Shown here piece by piece: positions 8,722 through 17,000 of a stretch of 64,000 bases of DNA. The stretch is taken from positions 1 to 64,000 of the forward strand of contig JASFMR010000003.1 of the NCBI GenBank assembly GCA_050117475.1, written 5' to 3'. The first letter of the stretch is position 1, and every line of letters starts with the position of its first letter. The position numbers and the translations under genes are program-made. Source of the stretch: Fodinibius sp050117475 (GTDB taxonomy: Bacteria; Bacteroidota; Rhodothermia; Balneolales; Balneolaceae). Below the pieces are notes generated by a model. That model searched no databases, had not been told where the DNA came from, and saw nothing but the letters and a program-made list of their open reading frames with translations.

Positions 8722-9759
8722 CTAAACTAGCCATTTACTCCAAGGTTCAACTTCAAAGTTTAAATCCAAAATCCAGGGCGCATAGTTTGTGTGTCCATTA
8801 TTGTGAATATTTACTGTACGATCCAACACACATTGATGCACAACCGGTTCTGTAGGTCTGCCTTTAGGCCAGTTCCTCCGTTTCTTGCGGTAGAGTCTTT
8901 TCCACCATGTGCCCCTGGAATCATGCATTACGCCGTCCGGATTCCGTTCTATGCTGATGCGATCTTTATCATAAATCCTGAGACCGTGTTCCGTCGCTTT
9001 TTTAATCATCCAAACCAGTGGAATATCTGACAGGCCGGACTCCGGGTATCCCCCACCAACATCCGAATGCATCCCCGGAAACCAGACCTGTCGTAACGCC
9101 TGGTATGGTTTGAGGCCAGGATGCCATAAAACAGGATGAAAAATTTTACGCTTTTCATCAATAGCCAGAGCATGGTAGGCATTTTCCACGCTTTCACTCA
9201 GTTTAAAATTGTGAAAATCATGCTGGAAGTAAGGCACCCGATCTAATACTGCATTTACTCCCTTAATGGGTATCCCCAGTGCCGATACCGTATCGAAACA
9301 CCCCAAAAATTTTATTCGGGCCCACATTGTATGATTCCTGCCAATGAGGGCGGATGCCCGGGCTTCACGCTTTTTTTCATTTTCTATGCGATAAATTCGA
9401 TAGGCACGGGCTATCAATTCCGGTCTCGAACGGGGTAATATTCCAAAGTAATGGATAAAACTGGACAGGCTCCGAACAGTGGCGGCACCACGGCTAAAAC
9501 CAATTAGGTATATTCGGTCTCCCGACTCAAAATTTTCAAACAAAAAGCGGTAACAGTCTTTGATATTTTTTGATATACCATATCCCGAAATCAAGCCCGC
9601 CAGTCCCGCCTCACGAGTCCCTAAGCCCGGATCATAGTATACAATCTGATCATCGGTCCGGTCTTCTATGATATTAAAAATCTTATAGACGTTGGTATTA
9701 TTCCCAACACCTCCCTCTTGGCCGGTGCCATCGGCTAATATGACTATGTTTTTGGGCAT
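8722..9759 (-). CDS. DUF2235 alpha/beta-hydrolase domain protein
   Basis: A 345-aa protein with the hallmarks of DUF2235 (PF09994). The N-terminal strand is IVILADGTG, the nucleophile elbow GFSRGA has Ser89, and the later motif PGMHSDVGGGYPE carries the candidate catalytic His and Asp. The family includes the Tle1 phospholipases delivered by type VI secretion as well as many stand-alone proteins. No VgrG, Hcp or immunity gene is seen here, so an effector role is not supported. No signal peptide is visible. It is the third gene of a leftward operon after a lipoprotein and a small acidic protein, with gaps of 9 and 23 bp. Activity on lipid esters is a family inference. Confidence 0.85.
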   Translation of the reverse strand: MPKNIVILADGTGQEGGVGNNTNVYKIFNIIEDRTDDQIVYYDPGLGTREAGLAGLISGYGISKNIKDCYRFLFENFESGDRIYLIGFSRGAATVRSLSSFIHYFGILPRSRPELIARAYRIYRIENEKKREARASALIGRNHTMWARIKFLGCFDTVSALGIPIKGVNAVLDRVPYFQHDFHNFKLSESVENAYHALAIDEKRKIFHPVLWHPGLKPYQALRQVWFPGMHSDVGGGYPESGLSDIPLVWMIKKATEHGLRIYDKDRISIERNPDGVMHDSRGTWWKRLYRKKRRNWPKGRPTEPVVHQCVLDRTVNIHNNGHTNYAPWILDLNFEVEPWSKWLV

Positions 9760-9782
9760 CCTTTATACCAAAATTCGATTAA

Positions 9783-10064
9783 TTAGAGCGTATTCAACAG
9801 CTTAACTACAATCCCGCCAAACTCTTCGGCCCGTTTTACAATTTTATTGATTTTGGTATTGTGATCATCAGCCGATTTTACGATCTCCATCAGCTCCTCC
9901 AGTTTTCTTTGGTCCCTATGCTTTGGAAACAACTGCCTAATTTCATCCATACTCATACGAGTAACACCTGAAATTTTGTGCGCTGCTTTAGCATCCGCTT
10001 CATTTTCCGCTTTATCGGAAAGTTCATCAAAATCATCCATCAGATCATCAAGGTTGTCCGACAT
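9783..10064 (-). CDS. Small acidic hypothetical protein
   Basis: A 93-aa soluble protein that I do not recognise. It has an Asp/Glu-rich N-terminus (DDLMDDFDELSDKAENEADA) followed by predicted helices, and no signal peptide, cysteine or membrane segment. It lies between a lipoprotein gene (9 bp upstream) and the DUF2235 gene (23 bp downstream) on the same strand, so it is very probably co-transcribed. The tight spacing makes a functional link to DUF2235 likely, for example as a partner or regulator, but nothing in the sequence shows which. Confidence 0.7.
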   Translation of the reverse strand: MSDNLDDLMDDFDELSDKAENEADAKAAHKISGVTRMSMDEIRQLFPKHRDQRKLEELMEIVKSADDHNTKINKIVKRAEEFGGIVVKLLNTL

Positions 10065-10073
10065 AGTCTCCCC

Positions 10074-10673
10074 CTAGTTAATATTAGCGTTTCGTATGGT
10101 CTCCATAATTTGTTCGGAACGCCGATCGGCCTGCGTTAGAAAACTATCGATGTCCGGGTCAACTCCGAACATATCGAGATAATGCCGCCTATTTTCTGCT
10201 ATCTTCGAAGAGCTGTTCAAAAAGCTTGTAAGAGTATTGTTGGCCGAAAGCATCTGGCGGTAGCGACTTCGCAAACTGTCCGTCACCTGTGCTTCCAACT
10301 CATTCAGCGGCTGCATAAATTTGCTTCGTTTGGCCCGGATCCTTTTTAGCATACGAGGGCCCAACCTCGTCAGGAAATGCAGTCGTTCCTCTTTATCGTT
10401 CTTAGTTACGAGTGAATCCCAATAGTCCGAAACCTGCGGCTGGGAAAAGAAACTCTCAGCGTAGGCCGGTATCCATTCCTCTTCAAAAATTTCGTTGAGC
10501 TTTGCCCGCTTCAGATCGAAATATTTGTGTATCAAGTTCAGGTGAGCCTGCTCCATGGCTGCCATTCGCTGCCCGATCTCCTGCGAAAGCCCCGGCGCCT
10601 CCCTGGGGATAGAAGCACAGCCTGCCAGGATAAATATACCCAGAAATGCCGCCCAAAATTGATTCGTACCCAT
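10074..10673 (-). CDS. Hypothetical lipoprotein upstream of DUF2235
   Basis: A 199-aa lipoprotein with lipobox ILAGC and modified cysteine at residue 19. The mature part is almost entirely helical and rich in charged residues, with no cysteines. Long heptad-like segments at about 30-70 and 100-140 suggest a helical bundle or coiled coil. No known domain is recognised. It is the first gene of the operon with the 93-aa acidic protein and DUF2235, and so may hold a membrane-side partner of the hydrolase; that is inference. Confidence 0.7.
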   Translation of the reverse strand: MGTNQFWAAFLGIFILAGCASIPREAPGLSQEIGQRMAAMEQAHLNLIHKYFDLKRAKLNEIFEEEWIPAYAESFFSQPQVSDYWDSLVTKNDKEERLHFLTRLGPRMLKRIRAKRSKFMQPLNELEAQVTDSLRSRYRQMLSANNTLTSFLNSSSKIAENRRHYLDMFGVDPDIDSFLTQADRRSEQIMETIRNANIN

Positions 10674-10777
10674 AACCGCCTCTTTTTATCGATGATTTTA
10701 AACTAGGATACAAATCGAAGAAACCATTTGCAATTACCTGCTTATTTCACTCTGCTGGCCCTCTTCTGAATGGGTTC

Positions 10778-11620
10778 CTAGCTGTTCAGGTAAATACCGT
10801 CGTCCTCAATTCGAATGAGCTTCTCCTTATATAAACGTCCAATAGCCTTTTTAAACGTTTTTTTGCTCATCTCCAGGCGTCTATGGATTTCCTTGGGATC
10901 ACTCTTATCGTGCAAGTCCAGGTATCCTCCCACCTGCTTAAGTCGCTGCAGAATATGCCGGGCATTGGGCTCCACCTTGCTGTAACCAATGGGCCGCAAA
11001 GTCACATCAATTTTATTATCGGGACGAATCTGTTTGATATAGCCCTTCATCCGATCCCCATAAAAGACATCCCGGTAAAACTCATTGTGATATATAAGTC
11101 CCTCGTGCTTCCCGTTAATGACCACCTTGTATCCCAGATCTGTTTTTTTCCATATCCAGAGATCCACCTCCTCTTTTTCTCCGACCTCTAGTTCAGTATT
11201 ATCGAGAAAGCGATCAATCTTTGCTGATGCAGCCAGCCGGTTGGTTTGCTCATCCAGGTACATATACACCAGGTACGACTGTCCTTCGCGCATGGATTCC
11301 AGCTGCTCACGGTGCGGCACAAATAGATCCTTGTCAAGCCCCCAGTCCAGGTAGGCACCAAACTTATTGGTGTCTTTAACTTTCAGAAATGCGACATCGT
11401 GTAACGTAATCTTCGGATCCTGCATAGTGGCTGTAATTCTTTCTTCCCCATCCTTGTAAAGGAAAACCCGAACATTTTCCCCTTTTCGCAAATCGCGAAT
11501 TGCCAATTTATTGGGCAGCAAAACTTCTCCTTCCGTACTTGATGAAGTATCGCGCAGGTAATAACCGTACTCACTGATCCTCGAGACATTTAATATTTGG
11601 TAGGTACCGAGTTTAAACAT
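10778..11620 (-). CDS. CvfB-like S1 RNA-binding protein
   Basis: A 280-aa protein of the CvfB/YitL type. It has consecutive S1-like OB folds at about 1-65, 70-135 and 145-215, with the typical phrase GAYLDWGLDKDLFVPHREQ in the second. A C-terminal winged helix (about 220-280) contains SDPKEIHRRLEMSKKTFKKA. The length and domain order match S. aureus CvfB, an RNA-binding regulator of virulence and gene expression. In this organism the targets are unknown. It has its own transcription unit: 104 bp separate it from the lipoprotein gene, and it is divergent from the histidine kinase gene. Confidence 0.88.
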   Translation of the reverse strand: MFKLGTYQILNVSRISEYGYYLRDTSSSTEGEVLLPNKLAIRDLRKGENVRVFLYKDGEERITATMQDPKITLHDVAFLKVKDTNKFGAYLDWGLDKDLFVPHREQLESMREGQSYLVYMYLDEQTNRLAASAKIDRFLDNTELEVGEKEEVDLWIWKKTDLGYKVVINGKHEGLIYHNEFYRDVFYGDRMKGYIKQIRPDNKIDVTLRPIGYSKVEPNARHILQRLKQVGGYLDLHDKSDPKEIHRRLEMSKKTFKKAIGRLYKEKLIRIEDDGIYLNS

Positions 11621-11812
11621 AAATTTTTTTACACTTTAAGGCTGGAATGAACATTGAAAATACAGGCATTACCAATGATTTCGTAATCTTATTTGGTTAA
11701 TAATTCCAAGCGATTTATGAAGCCGAATGCTGAAATATCACAATTTTATATTGAGCTGGCTATAACTACCTTTCGATACAGTTTCTGCCCTTATATATAA
11801 TTTTGACAGAGG

Positions 11813-13708
11813 ATGAATTTTTTAGAAAAATACAGGAAGACTATCTCCGTATCACTGGGCATTATTCTAAGTGTGCTGATGGTTCTGGTATGGAAGGTTC
11901 ATGAGCACAATCTTGAGAGATCGCTTGAAGATAAAGTATTAGACACCAGCCAGTTGGTTGTCCAACAATTTCGCGGCGTTTTATTCGATAACATAAACAC
12001 GCTGAAAAACCTTAAACATCGGCTGGAAATAACCAATGGTTCTTACTTTGATTACTGGAATAAAGACGCAGCCCGTATTATTGCCCAGGATCCCTCTTTT
12101 CATTTTGTAGAATGGATTGATAGCACGGGCGTAATCCAACTGGTGGAACCCCTCCGACATAATCGTAAAGCTGTTGGCCTTGATATTACCACTCTTGATT
12201 ATAGATATTCCGACTGGAAACGATCGCGAAGGGATTCTGTTTTTAACCTCACGCATTGGATCCAACTCGTACAAGGCAACTTTGCTTTTCTCGTTGATGC
12301 TCCTGTATACATTAAGAGCCGGTTTCAAGGGTCTATTACAGCCGGGATAGATCCTGCACAACGGTTTAATGACATCATGCAGGGGCTTGATGACTACCAC
12401 GTCAGAATCACTGACGAGAAGGGGACCGTTTTTTATACGTATGGTGACTCGGTCGGAACAAAAGCTCTAAGTCATTTTGGGGTATCAACAAAGATCACCA
12501 TTGGGGATGCCACACAAAGCGTTTGGACGGTCACGATTGTTCCAAACCATTTATTTTACGAGACTAATTCCATGGGCAGCAGCAGGCTTAACCTTGTATT
12601 GGGACTCGTATTATGCTTTCTGGTATCTGTTAGCTTCTATTTTGCGCAAAAATCATCTGCTTCCCAGAAAGCTCAAAAAGCGATCAATAAAAAGCTCCGT
12701 TCTTTAATTGATGCCTCTCCCCTTGCCATATGCATTATCAATACCGACGGCATCGTCACAGATTTCTGGAATGAGGCTGCGGAACAGATGTTCGGATGGA
12801 AAAGAGAGGAGGTTATTGGGAATTTCATTCCTTTTATAAGGGAAGAAAATATTGAAGAATTTGAACGATCAATGCATAACTGTATAAAAGAAGGCGGATT
12901 AAAAAATCAAGAAGTTACAAGAAAAAGGAAAGATGGCTCAAAGGGAATTTTCCTGTTGAATGTCGGCATGATTTCAGGTCATGAACAAATGCTGGTGCTG
13001 ATCGAGGATATAACCGAAGTCAAACAGTATCAAAAGGAGCTTAAAAGATCCCTCACAGAGAAAGAATTCTTATTATCCGAAATACATCATCGGGTTAAAA
13101 ATAATTTGGCCATTATTGCTGGTTTAATAGAGCTGCAAAAAGACCGTGTATCCGACCGGCAAATAGCGAACAAGCTAAACGAAACACAAAACCGAATTTA
13201 TTCCATATCCGGCGTCCATGAATTATTATATGAAGCTGATAATTTTGCAGAAATTAATCTTGAAAAATACGTCGATAAATTACTGGACAGGCTGCAACAA
13301 ACGTATCAAGACCCGGAACGAGGAGTTATAATTTCAAAAGAGCTCGATAATTTCAGTGTCAATATTAACCAAGCTGTACCCCTCGGCCTCTTGCTTAACG
13401 AATTGATCACCAACTCTTTTAAGCATGCCTTTGAAAAAACAGAACATCCCAGGATCACATTGAAGCTCAAAAAATCAGGGAGGAAAATAACAATTATCTA
13501 CCGGGATAACGGCAAGGGGATTGACGATGCTGTACTTGAGGATATCAGCTCATTAGGCATAAACCTGATTAAAAATCTCCTATCCCAGCTCAATGCAAAA
13601 TATGAACTGGAAGATTCTGGTTCACAAGGATTTGGGATCTCGTTTACCTTTCAAACCGGTGAAAAGGGTTCTCATTCCAATATCAAAAACGAAGTTCGAC
13701 AAAGTTGA
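11813..13708 (+). CDS. CHASE-PAS sensor histidine kinase, HisKA_2 class
   Basis: A 631-aa membrane sensor kinase. TM1 is at about 10-29 and a periplasmic region at about 30-255 resembles a CHASE domain (DPSFHFVEWIDSTG). TM2 is at about 260-278 and a PAS domain at about 293-405. The HisKA_2 dimerisation motif EIHHRVKNNLAII has its phosphoacceptor His at 425/426. A HATPase domain follows, with N-box LNELITNSFKHAF and DNGKGI. CHASE domains bind small extracellular ligands, but none can be named here. No response regulator is adjacent; the nearest is the single-domain receiver about 3.2 kb away. It converges on lexA with 11 bp between the stops. Confidence 0.9.
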   Translation: MNFLEKYRKTISVSLGIILSVLMVLVWKVHEHNLERSLEDKVLDTSQLVVQQFRGVLFDNINTLKNLKHRLEITNGSYFDYWNKDAARIIAQDPSFHFVEWIDSTGVIQLVEPLRHNRKAVGLDITTLDYRYSDWKRSRRDSVFNLTHWIQLVQGNFAFLVDAPVYIKSRFQGSITAGIDPAQRFNDIMQGLDDYHVRITDEKGTVFYTYGDSVGTKALSHFGVSTKITIGDATQSVWTVTIVPNHLFYETNSMGSSRLNLVLGLVLCFLVSVSFYFAQKSSASQKAQKAINKKLRSLIDASPLAICIINTDGIVTDFWNEAAEQMFGWKREEVIGNFIPFIREENIEEFERSMHNCIKEGGLKNQEVTRKRKDGSKGIFLLNVGMISGHEQMLVLIEDITEVKQYQKELKRSLTEKEFLLSEIHHRVKNNLAIIAGLIELQKDRVSDRQIANKLNETQNRIYSISGVHELLYEADNFAEINLEKYVDKLLDRLQQTYQDPERGVIISKELDNFSVNINQAVPLGLLLNELITNSFKHAFEKTEHPRITLKLKKSGRKITIIYRDNGKGIDDAVLEDISSLGINLIKNLLSQLNAKYELEDSGSQGFGISFTFQTGEKGSHSNIKNEVRQS

Positions 13709-13719
13709 CTGGACGCAGC

Positions 13720-14367
13720 TCAGCCGGATCGAAAGATGAGCCCCCAGCTGCCGTTCTTTTTCCAGGCTTTACCTACAAAAGTGCCAAATACGGTAACCTG
13801 TTCCCATTCATCGGGGGTGATGTAAATAGGCTCATAGGCCGGATTCTCCGGGTGCAACAAGATGCCATCCGATTTTTTTCGAATCGTTTTCAAGGTTGTC
13901 TCCCCGTTATACAAAATCGCCCCAATTTCTCCGTCCCGGGGCTCCCGGGGATCGATAATGATATAGTCCCCGTCCCGGATATCGGCATCAATCATGCTTT
14001 CCCCGTCAACGATCAAGGCAAAGTAGTGATCGGACTTGGCCGGGTGAATTTCTACAGGAAGGTGCCCCAGGTTTTCGCTGATGGCTTCGTGCATACCGCC
14101 GGCCGCTATGCGCCCTTTTATGGGTATGCCCGGGAAAAAACCTTCCAGCTGCGAACGTTTGGAAGGGTGAATATGATAGTCGCCGCGTCCCAACTTGGAA
14201 AGGTAGTTCTTCTTCTCCAATGCATTAAGGTGTTGATAAATGCTGTTGGACGAGCGGTACCCAAATTCTTCCTGCATCTCGGCATAAGTGGGAAACTGGC
14301 TATGCTTCTCGTAACTGTCGACGATAAACTCCCAGAGCCGCTGCTGTTTTTCGGTAAGTGATTTCAT
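13720..14367 (-). CDS. lexA: LexA repressor
   Basis: SOS transcriptional repressor and S24 self-cleaving protease, 215 aa from the chosen start at 14367 (MKSLTEKQQ). A longer reading from 14433 would add 22 hydrophobic residues not found in LexA and overlaps the promoter region. The winged HTH occupies residues 1-65. The scissile bond is Ala89-Gly90 in GRIAAGG, the nucleophile Ser124 lies in DGESM and the base Lys160 in ETTLK. RecA filaments should trigger its cleavage after DNA damage. It is followed convergently by the histidine kinase. Repeated ATGAAAA words lie upstream and may be its operator. Confidence 0.93.
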   Translation of the reverse strand: MKSLTEKQQRLWEFIVDSYEKHSQFPTYAEMQEEFGYRSSNSIYQHLNALEKKNYLSKLGRGDYHIHPSKRSQLEGFFPGIPIKGRIAAGGMHEAISENLGHLPVEIHPAKSDHYFALIVDGESMIDADIRDGDYIIIDPREPRDGEIGAILYNGETTLKTIRKKSDGILLHPENPAYEPIYITPDEWEQVTVFGTFVGKAWKKNGSWGLIFRSG

Positions 14368-14388
14368 AAGGTCTATTATAACAATTTT

Positions 14389-14430
14389 ATATGAAAAAAC
14401 ATATGAAAAACATTTTATTATTATGAAAAG
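14389..14430 (-). promoter_or_regulatory. lexA upstream region with three ATGAAAA repeats
   Basis: Three direct copies of a T/A-ATGAAAA word occur at 14389-14400, 14401-14411 and 14421-14430, just upstream of the lexA start. A TATAAT-like hexamer lies on the minus strand at 14375-14380. Repeats this close to the promoter of an autoregulated repressor are candidates for the LexA binding site. They do not match the E. coli (CTG-N10-CAG) or Gram-positive (GAAC-N4-GTTC) boxes, so this is tentative. Confidence 0.3.
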
Positions 14431-14431
14431 C

Positions 14432-14569
14432 AAGTTCGGGTACGAACTTTAGCCAAACTAGTAGATGGCAATAGAAAACTGGATGTCACAACGTACTGGC
14501 GCAAGTTTGTAACTTGTTCCGGTACTAACATATGAAATCCTGAGCGAACTAATTCAAGTTACAAACTTG
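14432..14569. repeat. REP-like element of nested palindromes
   Basis: Three hairpin-forming units lie between lexA and tRNA-Phe. Unit one is AAGTTCG-ggta-CGAACTT at 14432-14449. Units two and three are CAAGTT-tgt-AACTTG (14502-14516) and CAAGTT-aca-AACTTG (14555-14569). The last two are also perfect 15-bp inverted copies of each other, so a large cruciform with a 38-nt loop is possible. The palindrome-within-palindrome layout resembles bacterial REP/BIME elements. No RAYT transposase is present in the window. Confidence 0.6.
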
Positions 14570-14594
14570 AGCTAGTTGTCTTTTTTATAAAAAA

Positions 14595-14623
14595 AGCCCT
14601 GCAACTCAAAAAGTTGCAGGGCT
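14595..14623 (-). terminator. Rho-independent terminator of tRNA-Phe
   Basis: A perfect 12-bp stem (AGCCCTGCAACT at 14595-14606 with AGTTGCAGGGCT at 14612-14623) has a 5-nt loop. On the minus strand it is followed by a run of T (14594-14590 and beyond). It lies 6 bases past the tRNA 3' end and is in the right orientation to end the tRNA transcript. Confidence 0.9.
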
Positions 14624-14628
14624 TTGCG

Positions 14629-14701
14629 TGGGACCGGGCGGAATCGAACCGCCGACACCGCGATTTTCAGTCGCGTGCTCTACCGACTGAGCTACAGTCC
14701 C
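14629..14701 (-). tRNA. tRNA-Phe (GAA)
   Basis: A complete 73-nt cloverleaf on the minus strand. The acceptor stem GGGACTG pairs with CGGTCCC (one G-U). The D arm contains GCTC...GAGC, and the anticodon stem CGCGA/TCGCG encloses CTGAAAA with anticodon GAA. The T arm carries GGTTCGATTCC. The discriminator base is A. The CCA end is not encoded (genomic sequence continues CGC), so it must be added post-transcriptionally. A strong terminator follows directly. Confidence 0.97.
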
Positions 14702-15281
14702 GATTGCAATAAGAGTTGCCAAATATAAAAGCTTTTAGACTTTATACAAAGGGCGGATTTCCACTTTTTTAGGATATGCTACCAAAATATTTAACGGTTC
14801 CATCCACCCGTTCGCGACCCCAGCAACCGGGTGAGTTGAAGTGTATGTGTTTGGAAATCAAGAAAGCTTATCGTCAAACCTTATACGAAGGATTGGGTAC
14901 CTTGATTGGGCTTTTATTGAAAAACATACCCTGACCTTCCGGCTTTAGAATGGCGGTTGCACCCAAGAAAGAACTTCACGATAATCCCCAGTAATTAGAA
15001 TGGTGTGCCGTTCATCGGATACGGGTGAGTATGTTGTACCGGTGCCGGATGAAACCTACTTCCTAAATGGGAAGGACCACAAACATGATCGCATTCCGGC
15101 GGACATTAGGCGGGTACAGCATTCGCAGATTTTATTTTTCGTGCCTTTCGGATCAAGCCAAAAGGCACAGAGTAAACGGCTTACAAAAAACATCCAGCAA
15201 TACCTATAAATGGAAAAAAAGTAATCGCCGGTTCCATCCACCCGATTCGCAGATCCAACGACAGAATGGATTATTTTCTGT
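14702..15281. other. 580-bp gene-free gap between tRNA-Phe and recJ with repeats
   Basis: No convincing gene was found; the short open frames show no recognisable protein. The gap contains a perfect 16-bp direct repeat, CGGTTCCATCCACCCG, at 14795-14810 and 15229-15244. Weaker similarity continues after each copy (TTCGC..GA..CC). It also contains the hairpin at 15141-15168. The duplication suggests decayed or rearranged intergenic DNA rather than a functional gene. The right half is the downstream region of recJ. Confidence 0.6.
15141..15168. repeat. Hairpin with GTGCCTTT / AAAGGCAC arms
   Basis: GTGCCTTTCGG (15141-15151) and CCAAAAGGCAC (15158-15168) form an 11-bp stem with one mismatch and a 6-nt loop. 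It is about 110 bp beyond the recJ stop and is not followed by a clear T run on the minus strand, so it is called a hairpin, not a terminator. Confidence 0.5.
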
Positions 15282-17000
15282 TTAATTTTCCTCTTGCAGC
15301 TGCACATCGCGCAGTCTGATCTGAATGGTACGCCGGCCATTCCAGTTGTTTTCTTCCAGCGAGTAGGCAATATTCAGCTTCTTGTCGCTGCCGTTGCGGA
15401 TTGTCGGCAGGTACTCGTGCATATTAAAACCGATCACATCAAAGGTGCCCGAGCCGTTTTGAGCAACTTTCATCTTCAAATGCCCCTTGCCCACAATGGT
15501 CGGCACCCCGACCACGCGCACATCGCGGCTCACAAAAATGGGGCGCAGGTTGCCGGGACCAAAGGGCTCGAACTGGGTGAGCAGCTTCCAGAACCGCATG
15601 TCCAGGTCACTTAAATCCAGGTCGCAATCGATACGCAACTCGGGTTTAAAATCCTCACTGGTCAGATTTTCGGCCGCAATCTCATCGATACGGCGACGAA
15701 ATTCTTCGAGGTTTTCTTTCTGTATGGTCAGGCCTGCCGCATATTCATGCCCCCCATATTGTTCGAGCAAGTCTTCGCATTGCTTGAACGCCTCATAGAT
15801 ATTAAAGCCGTCGATGCTGCGCGCCGACCCCTTAATCTTTCCGTCCACGGTGCTGAGCATGATCGCCGGCCGCCCATAGGTATCCACAAGGCGCGATGCC
15901 ACGATCCCGATAACTCCAAGGTGCCAATCAGGCTGGTGCAATACCATCGAAGATATCTTGTCCAGGTTATACTGTTCATCAACCATGGCTTTCGCCTCTT
16001 CCATAGTCTGGGTATCCTTATCCCGGCGGGCGATATTAATACTTTCAAGTTCGTGGGCCCGGGATTTCGCTTCCGCCTCCGTTTCCGCGATGAGCAGGTA
16101 CACAGCTTTGGTGGCGTCCCCCATACGTCCCGCTGCATTAATGCGTGGCCCAATGGAAAATACAATATTGGAGGTCCGTATAGAGCCAACTTCCAGGTTG
16201 ATAAGATCCAGCAGCGCCTTTATTCCGGCGCGGGGCTTGGTATTAATCTGTTTGAGTCCCGCACGCATAAGCACTCGGTTTTCATCTTCGATGGGAACAA
16301 TATCAGAAGCGATAGAGATGGCAACAAGGTCGAGCAATTTGTAAGCCAGCTTATCACTGAGCCCCAACTTCTTTATAGTGCCCTGTACCAGCTTGAAACC
16401 GACCCCGGCACCCGATAAGCCATCAAAAGGATAGTCACAGTCTTGCCGCTTGGGATCCAGCACCGCTACCGCTTCCGGGATGGAATCCCCGACATTATGG
16501 TGGTCACAAATGATCGTATCGATCCCTTTTGCTTTGGCTTCCTTAACCTCGTTGATTGCGGTAATCCCGCAATCAACGGATACAATCAGGTCCGCATTAA
16601 TATCCTCGGCATACTGTATCCCCTCGGGATTGATACCGTATCCTTCCTTAAAGCGGTGCGGAATATAAAAGTCGATGTCAACGCCAAACTCCTTTAAAAA
16701 GATATATAGGATAGCTGTCGATGTTGTCCCGTCAACATCATAATCCCCGTAGATAAGAATTTTTTGCCGCCCTCTTATGGCCGCTGCCAGGCGATCGGTG
16801 GCTTTATCCATATCCTTCATCAGAAAAGGATCGTGCAGCTGACTCAGGTCGGGCCGAAAAAATGATTTTGCTTTTTCATAAGAGTCTATACCTCGCAGTG
16901 AAAGCAGATGGGCTATCTTCCGTGAAACCCCCAGTTGCTCTTGCAGTACAGGTATAGTCTCTTCGTTTTCTGGTTTTGCATATACCCAGCGAAAAGACAT
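15282..17000 (-). CDS. recJ: Single-stranded-DNA-specific exonuclease RecJ
   Basis: A 572-aa 5'-3' ssDNA exonuclease of the DHH phosphoesterase superfamily, full length for the family. Catalytic motifs seen are YGDYDVDGTTSTA (about residue 80), SVDCGIT, CDHHNVGD with the DHH signature, and the DHHA1 glycine-rich segment GGHEYAAGLTI near residue 415. A C-terminal OB-like region (about 450-570) binds DNA. It works in RecF-pathway recombination and mismatch/base excision repair. It stands alone, with 476 bp separating it from the divergent leucine dehydrogenase gene. Several long antisense frames across it are shadows. Confidence 0.95.
   Translation of the reverse strand: MSFRWVYAKPENEETIPVLQEQLGVSRKIAHLLSLRGIDSYEKAKSFFRPDLSQLHDPFLMKDMDKATDRLAAAIRGRQKILIYGDYDVDGTTSTAILYIFLKEFGVDIDFYIPHRFKEGYGINPEGIQYAEDINADLIVSVDCGITAINEVKEAKAKGIDTIICDHHNVGDSIPEAVAVLDPKRQDCDYPFDGLSGAGVGFKLVQGTIKKLGLSDKLAYKLLDLVAISIASDIVPIEDENRVLMRAGLKQINTKPRAGIKALLDLINLEVGSIRTSNIVFSIGPRINAAGRMGDATKAVYLLIAETEAEAKSRAHELESINIARRDKDTQTMEEAKAMVDEQYNLDKISSMVLHQPDWHLGVIGIVASRLVDTYGRPAIMLSTVDGKIKGSARSIDGFNIYEAFKQCEDLLEQYGGHEYAAGLTIQKENLEEFRRRIDEIAAENLTSEDFKPELRIDCDLDLSDLDMRFWKLLTQFEPFGPGNLRPIFVSRDVRVVGVPTIVGKGHLKMKVAQNGSGTFDVIGFNMHEYLPTIRNGSDKKLNIAYSLEENNWNGRRTIQIRLRDVQLQEEN

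Noticed and set aside
8722..10673. Type VI secretion effector module around DUF2235
   Set aside because: No VgrG, PAAR, Hcp or recognisable immunity gene is present; only the hydrolase family name suggests it.
13705..14361. A 218-aa plus-strand frame opposite lexA
   Set aside because: It is wholly antisense to lexA, whose HTH, cleavage site and Ser/Lys dyad are intact. The translation of the opposite frame shows no domain, signal or family pattern.
14368..14433. A longer lexA start at 14433
   Set aside because: The extra 22 residues are hydrophobic and unlike LexA N-termini, and they cover the repeats and the TATAAT-like hexamer.
15000..15209. A 69-aa plus-strand frame in the tRNA-Phe/recJ gap
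   Set aside because: It includes hairpin sequence (15141-15168) in its coding part, has no family pattern, and its neighbourhood looks like decayed intergenic DNA.
15747..16418. Long plus-strand frames over recJ
   Set aside because: recJ carries all its catalytic motifs on the minus strand; the overlapping frames lack protein-like character.
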